The position numbers and the translations under genes are program-made. The notes beneath the pieces are model-generated. The model saw nothing but the letters and a program-made list of their open reading frames with translations, was not told where the DNA came from and ran no database searches. This document shows, piece by piece, positions 40,981 to 53,030 of a stretch of DNA of 64,000 nt (within the stretch, counting starts at the first letter, position 1; every line of letters begins with the position of its first letter). The stretch spans positions 2,790,001 to 2,854,000 of the forward strand of contig JBBELK010000060.1 in assembly GCA_037783545.1 (NCBI GenBank), read 5' to 3'. Source of the stretch: Henricia sp. BOLD:AAB3569. Taxonomy: Eukaryota; Echinodermata; Asteroidea; Spinulosida; Echinasteridae.

Positions 40981-43900
40981 TTTACACAGTTCAGTTATAA
41001 ACAAAGTACAGTGTAAACATGTTATAAACCACAATCTACACCAATCAAAAATTGCATTTCTTACCTTCAGCGTTTTAATTATCCCCTAAAGTAAGATTCG
41101 TGTAATACAGACCACACCACTACACAGAAACATTCTAAATTCTGCTGAATTTAATATACTAATATTTCCCCCTTCCAATCCCACACAATAACCAACTTTC
41201 AAAGCAAGTGGGTGTGACAAAATTCACGGCTCTAAAAAGCCTGGTTGTGAAAGTAGTTCAAGCGTGGGGAGAAATGTCTACATCCACTGGCACTACCAAG
41301 TGTGCATATTCTCCACAAAAGCTTTGGAAATCGTTCACCTTGTGTAACTTTGTGAAGTGGTTGTTTGTCAGATTTAACAAAGGGCACTGAATTTTCCGAT
41401 TTATTTTTATTAAAGAGGACTTTACATGATAACAGTTCCTGGAAAATTAAAGTTTTTTTTATGATACCAATTAAAACTATTAAAGTGGAATCTTGCTAAG
41501 ACCTTTTGTTTTGCTGAGAAACTAAGTTTGTTCAGTTCGTTGCGGGCGCTCGCCCTTTCAGGTCTTTACTTGCAAACTTTCTTGAGCACGCGACTCACTT
41601 CGAAGCTTCGCAGAATTCTAAGACGCGCGCTGATTTTTTCCGTTCTTAACTGTTGTTCGGTGCATTCTGCCCGTACGTCCTAACTTTTCTGGTGCGTTTT
41701 GCCTAGTATTTTTTAGCTCTTTAAAAGTTAAGTTGCATAGTTGAGCGCAAGCCAAAAAAACATGTTGTTACATCAGTATTAAGTTAATATAGGCATGCCT
41801 ACGGTACATGTAGTCATGATGATCAATAAATTGACGAAAGAAAAAAAATCACAACACATTCTTGCACATCATTTTAAAAAAGCGATGTAAAACACTCAGC
41901 ATTATGCAATTTAAACTATTTTACTAGACCTGAAAGTAGGCCTAAAGCTTATTTTCGGAAAGAATTCTGTTTACTGGTCGCCACTTAATATTTTTCTCAA
42001 TAGCCCATGACTCAATAACCACTGAAAAGCGGTCATATGTTAAAAAGAAGTGAATAGCCACCCTTAGGCCCCAGGGGGCCACGTACTGCCCATTGACATC
42101 TGGATGCCATCCGTGACCAGAAATCCATGTAAAAAGGGTATTTTTTTTACGATTGGGCGCTGTACCGATACTTACGTGTACGTATCGTGACTACATGTAG
42201 GGTATAAAAAACACAGGAAAACTAAAAAAAGGGTACTTTAAAAAAAACATTTTCCAGATACATAATACGGTCCTTGAGAGGACTTGGGATGATAGAATGT
42301 TTCGCCTGCAGAGCTTCAAGTGGGCGGAAAATGGAATCATTGTGCTGCATTACACCAGGTACAAAAGCGTAAAATACACCTGTGCTGGGTATAAGTATGT
42401 TACAAAAAAAAAAAAAAAATCACTTCAAAATCACCCGAGTTCAACATAAACGATATGAACTGCAAGAGCACAAAAAAGAAATTAAACGGCGCAAGAAACA
42501 TCTTGATATGTGCAACATTTATAAAATGATGCTTTGGAAAGAATTCCGTTTACTGGTCGCCACTTATTCTCCTTATAATGACTTAACCACCAAAATGTGT
42601 CAATATTTTAATGGGAAGTGATTTTAGGAGTGAAAAACACTTAGACCATTTTCCTTGAAAATATTTTTCTGCCCTGTCCCATAGACTTAACACACAGCAT
42701 CTCAGTGACGACCAGTGAACAGAATTCATACCATTGCTTTTGTTTTTGTATACTTCAACGACAGGTTGTTAAGCCCTGTAAAAGATGATGACAACGCGGA
42801 GCAGCGATCGCGCCTGTTGATGGTAGTTCATTGTGCAACACGATTGGCCTTATTGTAGGGCCTATTTGAAGTTGTTAAGGGGTGCATTTTCGGACTGTGG
42901 AAATTAAGTGTTTAGGGTAGTTTTTTAAATCCTCTGGTCACGCATGGCATACACTTGTCAATGACAATGTGCAGTGCTCCTCCTTTGGATGGAATTGTGA
43001 TTTTTAATGAACCTTTGGTCATTTTGCATGCTGCTCATTTGACCAGTAAGAAATTGCCAGTCTAAAAAGCTGTCTTGTTTTTAAACAATGGGTAGTCGAA
43101 AAACACACCACTATTTCACTTCATCAGTGCTTGGATATTCGATCAATTAATGCTTTGCTGAAACATGTCACGTGTGTTTTTTTGTATTGTATTAAACTGT
43201 CCTTTTTATCCCAGTAAACTTGTGCATGTTGTTAAATAAACAATATATTTTGTCACTCGGCTCCACAATTTACAATTTCCTGCAATAAAACTGCATTGGA
43301 CGAATAATGAAACACTATGGTCGATTTCCACATCATTAAGACCTCATCTTGGTGGCCAAGCTGCACCTCATCCATCGGTCCTCCAGTTTGGGGCTTGATG
43401 CAGAATAAAAGGCAATTACCTCGGCATGTGATTGTTTTAAAGTTTTGCCTGGCTCCTCCTCGGACGCAACTTTTATATTAAAATGAACCTTATAATTATC
43501 CGGTCGAATACCCCCCTTTTACCCTAGCAAAGCAATAGAAGTCATGGAAGTAGGTACCGGTACCTACACACTCAACCACCTGTTTATATCGGCGGCTGGG
43601 CGACGTTGGGAGATGTCAAGAAACAGCTACTGTACGATCAAATTATGAAATAAGGCCCATGTTACTGCTAGATCACACACTGTACACGTACTTGCAAATA
43701 TAAAAAATTTCAGTAAAAATAAAAGTACCTTTTTTGGTAGATTTTCGGATGATTTCTGCGAAATGGTTTATAGCAACCTCCTGCCTTCTGCATGCAGCAC
43801 GCACGATGTGTCAATTGAGGGCGCTATGCTCAGTACACAGATCATGCATCAGCATCGGCGTCGCCAGACTTTTCCCTGCAGCCCTACTTAGTACCCACCA

Positions 43901-44756
43901 TGTACCGTACCACTGCATCTCCCTCATCTTCAGTTCAATGATAATAAATGGTCGAAGATGCCATAAACATCATTATCCTTCAAGTTGCTTCTTATTGGTG
44001 CGTTGGAATTAATCAATCATAATTATATTGTCTTAGAGTTGGTTTAAACCCGGAGCGACAGTGTGGCGGTTTTGTCTACTTTATAGGCTATTCGTTTCAT
44101 CTTCTTGGCGTCGCTAGAGTCACCCTGGCCTGAGGAAAGGTTTTTGGTTTATACCGCGTTCTTCCAGCGGTAGTTTTGAGAACTTTTGTTCTCGTCATTT
44201 AGTCAAATGGATGTCAAATTTGCGATCCATAGGTGGGCGTGGACCACGCAAGTATATTCAGCAGTCTGTTCAACTCACTCAGCAACCGTAAATCACGTTT
44301 CTCGTCGACGTAAAAGGTAGGCCTATATACGTACGAGTGCCTGCGCCAATTATTGGATTCGATAAAAAAAAAAAATTTTCCCTGACACTTCTGGATGATT
44401 GTACTGTGTTGGTGCGGTCGTCTTCCCTCTAGCGGCACTCTTTGGGTAGGGCCTACTCGGGTTCCTCAGGTATCGAACATCGTCTTCAGATTTAGTGCCA
44501 GTGTTTACTTGCAACTGTTAGTCCTATTTAGAGAACGCACGGTGGTGAGGAGTTGGGATGCATTTTGAAGATAGAAGATTTTAAAGATTCACGCGGCGGC
44601 CGCGGACAGATGGTTCATCAGCACCAAATTGCAAAATTAGCAGTATCTAGAGTGGCATTTCTGTGCACGGTTTAAAAAAAATCCCGCAAATCATATACTC
44701 TGACCGAAGATGCCGAGAGTTGGAACATATTTTATCTGTCAGTAACGTACGCGTGC
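40981..44756. other. Long stretch without recognisable gene
   Basis: Only one repeat pair stands out: GAATTCTGTTTACTGGTCGC at 41962-41986, a near copy at 42541-42566, and an inverted form at 42703-42728, probably one or two decayed foldbacks. A frame at 42382-42618 (Lys-rich) is not recognised. I see no splice-flanked conserved exon. Confidence 0.4.
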
Positions 44757-44930
44757 ACAAACATCTCTTGTGGCAAGGCGGACTATACGTCATTTTCCGT
44801 AAGTCTTAGAGCCGTTGAGGCAAGGTGCACCATCTGCCTGAAGTGCTCCCTGAAAACCGACCTGTACTTCTAGGGCTGTTTTGAGAAGCGCGGTTCAGAA
44901 GTTATAGTTCAACCCACATGCACAGATTAA
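44757..44930. repeat. Dispersed repeat (copy of 10367-10505)
   Basis: AACATCTCTTGTGGCAAGGC, AGAGCCGTTGAGGCAAGGTG and CTGCCTGAAGTGCTCCCTGA. Confidence 0.65.
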
Positions 44931-44999
44931 ATCAGGTTGAAATCTCAAAAAAATTGGTTTTCTGTAAGCCTTTAAACTGGAGGATTCTCCAAGAGACAG

Positions 45000-45317
45000 G
45001 AAATGTCACATCCTGATATTCATCGTTGTGAGAATTACAACTTTGATAAGCTTTGTTTCTGTCATTATTTAATTCTAAAGATCTTGGTTATTTCTATCCT
45101 AATTATTTTTTTATTTCTTACTTCTTACTAGATTTTATTGGTTTCTTTGTTATCCTGTGAATGTCTTATTTTTATCTTTTAACTTTTTATTATTAATAAT
45201 ATCAGTGTTATACTTTTGTTTTAAAAATCAATTTTAGCATCCAGGTCCCTTAAGAAAAGCAGTTCTTTTTATAACTGAGAAGGCTACCCTGGTTAAATAA
45301 AACAGATAATAAATAAT
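45000..45317 (+). mobile_element. LINE 3' end with ATAA tail
   Basis: T-rich 3' UTR-like stretch ending AGGCTACCCTGGTTAAATAA then AACAGATAATAAATAATAC. (A)CCCTGGTTAAATAAA plus a short repeat tail is typical of CR1-group LINE ends. No ORF remains. Confidence 0.5.
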
Positions 45318-45770
45318 ACTTTGATCAAAAAGAGCTGCGTTCCGAAAACGGAATACATGAACATTGCAAACGTTTGCAAGTTGCAACGTTCGCCAACAAC
45401 TAGTGCCCTGATTTCCATTGACGAGTGCACAAAAGCACTGTGTAACCAGTGGCGAACGTTGGCAACGTTTGCGTAAAGCGTCGGTCCCAACCCGCCGTAC
45501 TTGCAAGTGCGTGCTGTCTACTTGCAAAAACGTGGGCAAACGTGGCAATCGCACGGAGATCGTACGTTGTAAGCACGTTGTAAGCACGTACAACACCTTG
45601 CGCAACCGTGCGGGTGACGTGCTTTGACGTACTCCCTCCCTGCTCCTGCCACTCCCTCCACACGTTTTCAGAAAAACGTGGCGGCCGTGGCCTCCCAAAA
45701 AAACGTACGGACTAAAAACACGTACGGTGGGTTGTGACCGACGCTTAAGTGGAACGCCGCGGCAGACCCG
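45318..45770. repeat. Dispersed repeat related to 13320-13490
   Basis: CGTTCGCCAACAACTAGTGC, ACGAGTGCACAAAAGCACTG and AGTGGCGAACGTTGGCAACG. Internally it has AACGTGG and GTAAGCACGT repeats; overlapping frames on both strands reflect this composition, not genes. Confidence 0.55.
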
Positions 45771-46174
45771 GTCCATTGGACCAGGACGTCATTTCTGTGG
45801 ACTACAAGTGATTGGTCGATCAGTGCCTTGTTATCCACAAGTTCACTGTACATTGCATTCTTTCTGTTCTGATCAATTTTTTTATGTTTTAAGAAAATAG
45901 CACTGTTTTTACTTCTTGAGTACCGAGAACAGGTGGATTCATGGGTCGCTTTCAGAAACCTTTTGGGGATGGAGGCGAACAACCATGCAGGCACACTGGA
46001 CTACGTCGAACGCTGCTTTCAAAAGTTCAATTTTGATTCGAAACAGATTTTGAAAATACTTTTGCTGCAAAAGTAGACCTATAGCACATGTCAGGGCAAC
46101 GCGCTTGGTCTAAACATGGAGGAAGAATGGTCTAAATATGGGTCTTTCCACAGTAATGGGGTACATTTCTGTAA
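45771..46174. other. No gene recognised
   Basis: 46138-46160 repeats the ATGGGTCTTTCCACAGTAA end seen at 26201, i.e. an old element into which the Harbinger copy may have inserted. Confidence 0.45.
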
Positions 46175-46499
46175 TGCTAGGAGTCCACTGGGCCAGCGCC
46201 AGTTGGTGCCAGTTTGCGCCAATGCAATTTGCTGTGGCGCCTAGTGTCGCCAATAAGGTGCCTAGTGGCGTGTATAGTGGCTCAAACTGCCTCCCAACTG
46301 GCTCGTGGTGGCCCGTAACGGCACCAAATTTGAATGTGGCGGCAAGAAAATTTCAAAATGTTTGAAATTTTCGTCGCGCCACTTGCATCGAGCAATCAGC
46401 GCCAAGTGTCCGCCAAGTGGCACCAAATGGCGCGAACATATCGCCCTTTGGCGCAAACAATCCGCCTATTGGAATCCACTGGAATGTAATGGCGCGCGC

Positions 46500-46687
46500 C
46501 AAGTTGAGTCAAGGAAGCACTGGAACCGCAGAGCCAGAATACCAAAGGCATTTTCAACCACACGCCTTGCCCTGGACAGCCTGTAGTTGAAGATCTTCTG
46601 CTGTTGGTCCATGTTACGACGGCCATAGGGCTTCATCATGTACGTCCTCATGGCGAAGGCATCGTCTCCCACGAAGAAGTACGGCAT
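46500..46687 (-). pseudogene. Harbinger transposase, 3' part in a shifted frame, truncated
   Basis: Continues with [20 protein letters not shown] and [20 protein letters not shown], which holds the third catalytic residue (Glu of VVENAFG). After LRFQCFL the coding match stops and runs into the GGCGC-rich subterminal repeats, so the C-terminus is deleted. Confidence 0.88.
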
Positions 46688-47532
46688 ATAGGGTGCTCTT
46701 CATCATCATGGGGAAGAGGAGCTGGATCTGGGATGCCTAAAGTGCCAGCTTCAATGCACTCCTTCAGTTCACTGTTGTTGTAGATCTGGGCATCAGACTG
46801 ATGGCCAACCCCACCCACATCGATCCACAGGAACTGGTACTTTGAATCTACCAGAGCCATCAGGACAACCGAGAAGAACTGCTTGTAGTTGAAGTAAAGG
46901 CTGCCTGATTTGTTGGGCTTCTGGAGACGGATGTGCTTTCCATCATAGGCTCCCAGACAGTGAGGAAGATTCCATCTGGCTTCAAAATCACCTGCAACCT
47001 CAAGCCAGCCTTCATTGGTTGTGGGGAGGGAGATGACTTCTGCAGCATACTCATCCACTATCGCTCTGGCTACATCAGGGACAAACTTCTGGATGGTTTC
47101 CTTGCCCACTCGGAAGTTGTAAGACAGCTCGGCATAGGTGGCCCCAGTGGCGAGATGGCGCAGGAAGACGGACAACTTGAGACCAGGGGGAATGGCCTTC
47201 CTGAAGTGTGTGTCCTTCTTCTGCAAGTGGGGTGTAAGCCTGACCAACAGGTCATCAAACATCTCTGGGGACACCCTGGTGTAGTTCTTGAACTTCCTCC
47301 TGTCATTCTCCCTCAGCTCTTCCATCAAAGTGTGGTACTGTCCACGTTCGGCCCTCAACTGTGGGTGGAGCATGGGTCTAAACCACCAGTTGTGCTTCCT
47401 TTTCTTCTTATGAGGCTCTTCTTCTTCAGGATTGGCCAGCATAAGTTGATAGGCAGTGGCCACCTCAGCATCTCTCATCATCTTCTGATGGAGCAGCATC
47501 ATCACTCCAACATTATCAAAAGGCTCAGACAT
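46648..47532 (-). pseudogene. Harbinger transposase (HARBI1-like, DDE_Tnp_4), 5' part
   Basis: 294 codons from ATG 47532. HTH-like region FLRHLATGATYAELSYNFRV and KETIQKFV (residues ~124-151), then LGAYDGKHIRLQKP with catalytic Asp197 and GVGHQSDAQIYNNS with the likely second Asp247. It ends after HDDEEHP by a frameshift near 46690. Confidence 0.9.
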
Positions 47533-48204
47533 ATCAAAATTGTAAATATTTAGTAGAGATGTTGTTCATACAGCAGCTGAGGAGGGTCTGAACCAGGTAG
47601 CCGATGGCCGGTATTTATATAGTCGGCAAGTAGCGCCAAGCGGCGGCAAGTTCAAACCAATTTGGCGACCTTTGGCACAAACTAATCACCAAGTGGCGCA
47701 AAGTAGCCGTCTATTGGCGCGAATGGCGCCAACAGGGTGAATTTTTGAATCAAATGGCCGTGTAATGGCGCGAACTGGCGCAAACTGGCGCAACATTTTG
47801 GAGCAAGCCGGGTGGCATTTGGCGCACGCCATATGGCACCCAGTTTATTCCACTTGGCGACACATGCCGAGCGGACATTAATTCGGCGCCACAGCGAGCC
47901 ACTACGCGCCAATCACATAGGCCTAATCTTTGGCGCGAACTGGCACCAACTGGCGCTGGCCCAGTGGACTCCTAGCATAACATTCAAGATATTAGGTCCC
48001 AGTTCACTTCAAATTTCCTAATTTTATCTTTAAATTATCAAGCTAAACTGAGAAAATAACTTTTTCACCAAGGAGTACGAAAAATAGTCCTACAACATAC
48101 ATTTGTGAAAACCCCGTGCCTCCCCGCGCTAAAAGCAATGCGCCCCCGTGCGCACCCCCACCCCCACCCCCCAGTTAAAAAAGAAAAATGCGCCCCACCA
48201 GCAA

Positions 48205-49410
48205 TTATTATGGCCACAAGATTATACCAGAGCATTGCGGAAGATACCACTGGAGACTGAACGGACCATCTTCTCGTATATGATAACCAGCATTGGCATG
48301 GATCCGAAGTCAGGCCAGGGGATACAAGCCATTTATTTCCAACAGAGTCAGCGATATTTAAAGTAAAATTAGCGTCTACAGCAGTTTAAATTTGAACGAC
48401 AGAATATTTATACCAGAGGGAAATTTTATATGTGAAGCAGGCCGCTGAGATCAAAAGAAGAAAGACTGCAATTAGCTTTACTGATCACGACAGAAAATCA
48501 AAATGCTGCAAACTGCAGGAAGTTTTCAGAACTCGTGACGAAGATTGGTGAGAGTCATCGCCTAGGCCTATGTCCAACAATTTATCCGGAACTTACGTTC
48601 TTAAGAAAAAGAAGGCTGCTGACACGATATCCAAGGAACCACTTGAACCACGATCAGATCAGATCACAGAACGACGAAGCAACAAAAGGTTTCTTCGCTG
48701 CTGTAAATATACGTAAATGGAGGTAAAAGGTAAATGGATGCCGAGGAGGCCGCTTTCGGAGCCAGGGTGAACAAGATAAGTTACGTCGGGGGTATAGTTC
48801 ATTGTGAACAACGACAGGAAAAGCGCGCCCCAAAGAAGCGGAGATATCAAGCACCATTGCCTAAAACCGGAATCAGCCGCAATGAAGACAAGAATGCAAA
48901 AGAACATATCACAAAGTCGATATGGTCGTGCAATCAGAATTGCCTTATAGCTTGGTCCCAAGTGCTGAATGCTATCAGGAGTGTTACCATACAAGAAATG
49001 TCCCGTTTTGTGAGAAAACAGTCCACGTGCGCTAAGCATCTGACTCATGTAATGAAACGGCTGAAGCTTTTTCGTGGCGTCCGATAATCACCGAGTGTCG
49101 AGCAGCTGTCCAGAGAGTATGCCATTGTTGAGCGTTGTACAAGGAAGTTTAATTTCTCGGGGATGTGAGGATAAATTGCATTGTGAAGTCCCCTCGTTAC
49201 ATCGGTGTTCTCGTTCCCGGAATGGGTCTCCTATTCTCCATGATTCTGAAGATGAGGCGACAACATAAATTAAACCACATTCTTTCCTTCGTTAGCATAT
49301 TGCTGTACAAGAACGGTTGCAGTACAAGAGCTCTTGGTGCGCTACATGGAATAGGCCTTTGCATTGGGGCTATGTCGACCAGGCGGATAATTGACAGATA
49401 GAAATTAACA
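48205..49410 (+). pseudogene. BEL/Pao retrotransposon remnant, copy A
   Basis: Decayed pol segment in broken frames: GDxTDHLL-type RNase H remnants at 48205-48365, then PMSNNLSGTYVL-like linker text (48570-48720), and to the right CGTTCCCGGAATGGGTCTCC and ATGAGGCGACAACATAAATT. It aligns base by base with copy B, which identifies it. Confidence 0.65.
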
Positions 49411-49599
49411 AGTGAAGTTGATATGTCTCTTGCAGAACGGCCCGGGGGATTCACAGTAAAGTGATGGCTGTCAAACAAAGAAGATGACACGTCAGGTGAA
49501 ACAGAAGTGATGAAACTACTTGATAAGGGAAACCAGGAACTACCTATCAGTTAAAGAAGTGGAATCAACTGCTAAATGCAGATGAAACAACTGAATGAC

Positions 49600-51267
49600 G
49601 CATCATCTTTCCCAGACGCCTTACCCCGTCAAATCCTGCAGGCTATACCCCTGTGCATTTTTTTCTTCAGATGCGTCAGAAGAGGCTTTTGGTACTATAT
49701 GCGCATATCTCAGATGGCCAGTCGTAAATGGTAGATTTCATGTCAGGTTCATCACAGCCAAATCACGAGTTTCACCTTTGAAGAAATTTACCATTCCTCG
49801 TCTTGAACTACAGGCAGCAGCTATTTATGGCCACGAGATTCCAGACCTTTATTGAAGAGACCAGACTGGATAATGAACGGACAATCTTCTCTGATAGTAT
49901 GGTAGCTTTGGCATGGACTCGCAGTCAGACCAGGGGATACAAGTCATTTATGTCCAACAGAATCGGTGAGATTCAAAGCCAGTCGGATCCCTCTCAATGG
50001 AAGATGATGTGTCACGCGGAGTAAATTTACAGCAGCTTAAATTTGAACGACGACAGAATATCCACCAGAGGAAAATTTGATATGTGACGCAGGCCGTGGA
50101 AATCAAAAGTAGAACGACCGCAAGCTTTACTGATCACAACAAAAAATCAAAATGCTGCAAACTGCTACAATTGTTAGAGTGGCGATGATTGGTGAGAGTC
50201 ATCGCCTATGTCCAACAATTTATCCGGCACCTACGTGCCAAAAAAACAGAAGACTGCTGACACGATATCCACTGATTCACATCGTTCACTTGAACCACAA
50301 GAGTTGACAGAAGCAACCAACTACTGGATCATCAGAACACAGAACGACGAAGCAACAAACTGCATGGTACGTCTGTTACGATTGCTTCGCTGCTGTAAAG
50401 GCTGTATGTAAATGGACTCTGTAGGAATAAAGCATCTGATGCCGAGGAGGCTCTCAGAGCCAGGGTGAACAAGATGTGTTAACATCGGGAGTTTAGTTCA
50501 TTGATTGTAAACAACGACAGAACGAAACGCCCGCCCCAAAGAATCGGATATATCAAGCTCCATTGCCGAAAAGACGTCCGCTAAAACCGGAATCAGCTGC
50601 AATGAAGACAACATATCACAAAAGTCGATATGGTCGTGCCTTCACAATTGCCTAATAACAAAGAAGCTTTGTCTCAAGTGCTGAATGTCACCAGGAGTGT
50701 TGCCATATACAAGAAATGTTACATTCCGTGAGGAAACAGTCTATACGTGCACTAAGCATCTGACGCATGAAACGGCTGAAGCTTTTTCGTGGCATCCTAT
50801 AATAATCACCGAGTGTCGAGAGAGTATGCCACTGTTGAGCGCCGTACAAGGAAGTTAAATTCATCGGGGATGCGAGGATAAAATGCGTTGTGAAATCCCC
50901 TCGTTACATCGATGTTCTCGTTCCCGGAATGGGTCTCCTATTCTTCATGATTCTGAAGATGAGGCGACAACATAAATTAAACCTCATTCTTTCCTTTGTT
51001 GGCACATGGCTGTACAAGAACGGTTGCAGTACAAGAGCTGTTGATGCAGTACAAGAGCTCTTGATGCACTACATGGAATAGAGCTTCTGCACCGGCGGCC
51101 ATGATGGGGGCAGGTTTTCTTATTTAAATAATGTAACAATAGAACCACAAAGTACCTACTCATGCATGACACACGGTGACGATGTGACTGCCCCTGCCAT
51201 GGCCGCCGTGCAAAGGCTCTATTGGCCTTTGCACTGGGGCTGTGTCGACAGGCGGATAATTGACAGG
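49600..51267 (+). pseudogene. BEL/Pao retrotransposon remnant, copy B (RNase H region readable)
   Basis: Plus-strand frames read FFSSDASEEAFGTICAYLRW, FITAKSRVSPLKKFTIPRLE then LQAAAIYG (Pao-type RT/RNase H core), and, in a second frame, ERTIFSDSMVALAWTRSQTR and GYKSFMSNRIGEIQ (RNase H; DS of FSDS is the active-site position). Further on, PQELTEATNYWIIRTQNDEA resembles the segment before the integrase. Interrupted by frameshifts and stops. About 1.25 kb (49815 onwards) duplicates copy A; a MITE has entered at 51081. Confidence 0.8.
51081..51219. mobile_element. TA-flanked MITE, 139 bp
   Basis: Ends GAGCTTCTGCACCGGCGGCC and GGCCGCCGTGCAAAGGCTC, flanked by TA on both sides (51079-51080, 51220-51221). 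Copy A of the BEL/Pao remnant is the empty site (GGAATAGGCCTTTGC). TA duplication suggests the Tc1/mariner superfamily. Confidence 0.85.
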
Positions 51268-52545
51268 TACAGCGCAGCACATTGTCAGTATGAAGACATC
51301 ACCGGAGGTACATGCCGGTGGCCGATTTTTACAATCCGAAATACAATCCGCAAGTCGAATGGATGGGAACATACGCACGTAAAATGGACGGAAAACAATT
51401 TCAAAGGAAGACAGTGTACATGTAATTATGGTAACTGCCACAACTTATTGAACATTGGCAATAGCGACGTCACGGCAGAACTACTGCTGGGTCGTGAAAG
51501 TGCACAACTTGGCCAGGACGGCACTGCATGTTTTGTAAAAAAAGATGAAGCACACAGTTGAGTCACAGAAGTTGGAAGCACTTTCCTTACACACAGTGCA
51601 AAGGTTACACGCAAAAGGCTATAGCATTCCACAGGGGTCATTTTGAGAAACCAGAAATCCAAGGCATCGCGTTGAATTTGTCCCAAGAGATCATCAATGC
51701 CTTCTAGAAGTGATGGAGCTAGGATGCCTTATCACTGTTGGTACCTCGCAAGAAATCGAACACAGACAGGTGCACACATGCAGGTTGGTGACATGTCACA
51801 TCTAGTAATTGGAAACAACACAATCCAAAGAAAGTCGTCTGTAGGAGTCGAGTTATCAAGATCACGCAGGTCTACTTGGTAGAGTAAAAAATGTGAGAAT
51901 CAAAACAGTTAGCCACGAATACGCTAGACCAATCACAAAGATCGCACTTATTTACTACATGTACATGTATCTTGTTGAAGGACAAGATGACTAAAATGAC
52001 CTTATCAGGGTGAAGGATGTTGCACTGAGCCAGGAGTTGTGCACTGTAAATTTGATGTGTTCATGTCAGTCAATGTTAACACCATCTGGTGTACTGTTAA
52101 ACGTTTAACCAATACTGTTTAAAACCTTAGTTGTGTCACTGGCAGCTTACTAAAGCTAGAGACTCCTAGCCAAAGAATTTGAATTTATAAGTCAAGATTA
52201 TAAAAAAAAAACACACAGAATAGCAATATGAAATTGTCTCTCCACATTCGTAGCCTGTTGAATTTGGTTTTTACTCAAAGCATAAAAATGCTTTAAGTTA
52301 AGGTATTAGTAATCACTATTCTTGATACCTAAACTACCTTGTTGCACAACTAATTGCCATAACATGGTACAAATAAAAGAATATAAATGTGTCTCGTCAA
52401 ATGTCTATTTCAAAATTCATTTCTAGAAAATAGAAATCTATGTACAATGTATATCAGTAAGTGCTACATGCATATGTTTATGTCACCAAATATATTCACA
52501 CACAATCTTGAACTTGGCATGTCTTCTGACTAATATATGCTGACT
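51268..52545. other. No gene supported
   Basis: Plus-strand frames at 51166-51558 and 51697-51879 are open, but their first part overlaps the MITE and I recognise no domain. Possibly more decayed retroelement. Confidence 0.35.
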
Positions 52546-52568
52546 GAAAGTTTGGTTGTCATTTTCAA

Positions 52569-53020
52569 TGGTAATCAGGCACCATACCAGATGTTGTGTT
52601 CGTTACTTTGCCCAGTTGCGCCACCATGCAACACAGAGAGAAGAATTGGGTCTATAGGGAAAACCTGAGGGAGTATACCAACTGGGCCTTATAGGCTCAG
52701 CTGGTAGAGCATCTGCCTAGTGGGTCAGAGGTCTTGGGTTGGAATCCCGCTAAGGGCCTTAAAATTTTTCTATCATCCCTAGTTTGGTTGTTTCATTTCA
52801 ATGGTGATCAGGCACCATACCAGATGTTGTGTTCGTTACTTTGCCCAGTTGCGCTGCCATGCAACACCGAGAGAAAAATTTGGTCCATAGGGAAAACCTG
52901 AGGGAGTATACCAACTGTGCCTTATAGCTCAGCTGGTAGAGCATCTGCCTAGTGAGTCAGAGGTCTCGGGTTCGAATCCCGATAAGGCCCTTACGATTTT
53001 TCTTTCATCCCAAGTTTGCT
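52569..53020 (+). repeat. Tandem duplication (232-bp period) with tRNA-like sequences
   Basis: Unit begins ATCAGGCACCATACCAGATG, includes GGGAAAACCTGAGGGAGTAT, then the tRNA-like part (52685-52757 and 52919-52988) and TTTTTCTnTCATCCC. The second copy has GCCTTAT/ATAAGGC ends, A box TAGCTCAGCTGGTAGAGC, B box GGGTTCGAATCCC and AGT at the anticodon position (Thr), but the anticodon stem pairs over only 4 bp around a 10-base loop. Pol III promoter elements look intact; function as a tRNA is doubtful. Confidence 0.7.
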
Positions 53021-53030
53021 TACAACAAGA

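Larger units (their letters stand above)
46175..47977 (-). mobile_element. PIF/Harbinger DNA transposon, both ends present, 1803 bp
   Basis: Terminal inverted repeats match over 48 bp with one mismatch: TGCTAGGAGTCCACTGGGCC then AGCGCCAGTTGGTGCCAGTT. They are flanked by a TAA target duplication (46172-46174 and 47978-47980), the 3-bp TWA type of this superfamily. Both subterminal regions are crowded with GGCGC/GCGCCAA motifs every 10-30 bp. One broken transposase is inside; the companion Myb/SANT-like ORF usual in autonomous Harbingers was not found. The intact ends suggest recent mobility, perhaps in trans. Confidence 0.9.

Noticed and set aside
42382-42621. 79-aa Lys-rich frame as a nuclear protein exon
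   Set aside because: Starts in an A run and overlaps a repeated GAATTC-GTTTACTGGTCGCC element.
45234-45994. Overlapping frames of 87-180 aa on both strands
   Set aside because: They cover a dispersed repeat also present, diverged, at 13320-13490; no recognisable domain.
46933-47553. 206-aa plus-strand frame
   Set aside because: Antisense shadow of the Harbinger transposase.
52919-52988. Functional tRNA-Thr(AGT) gene
   Set aside because: The anticodon stem fails to pair correctly (4 bp with a 10-base loop) and related degenerate copies exist; kept as tRNA-like repeat.
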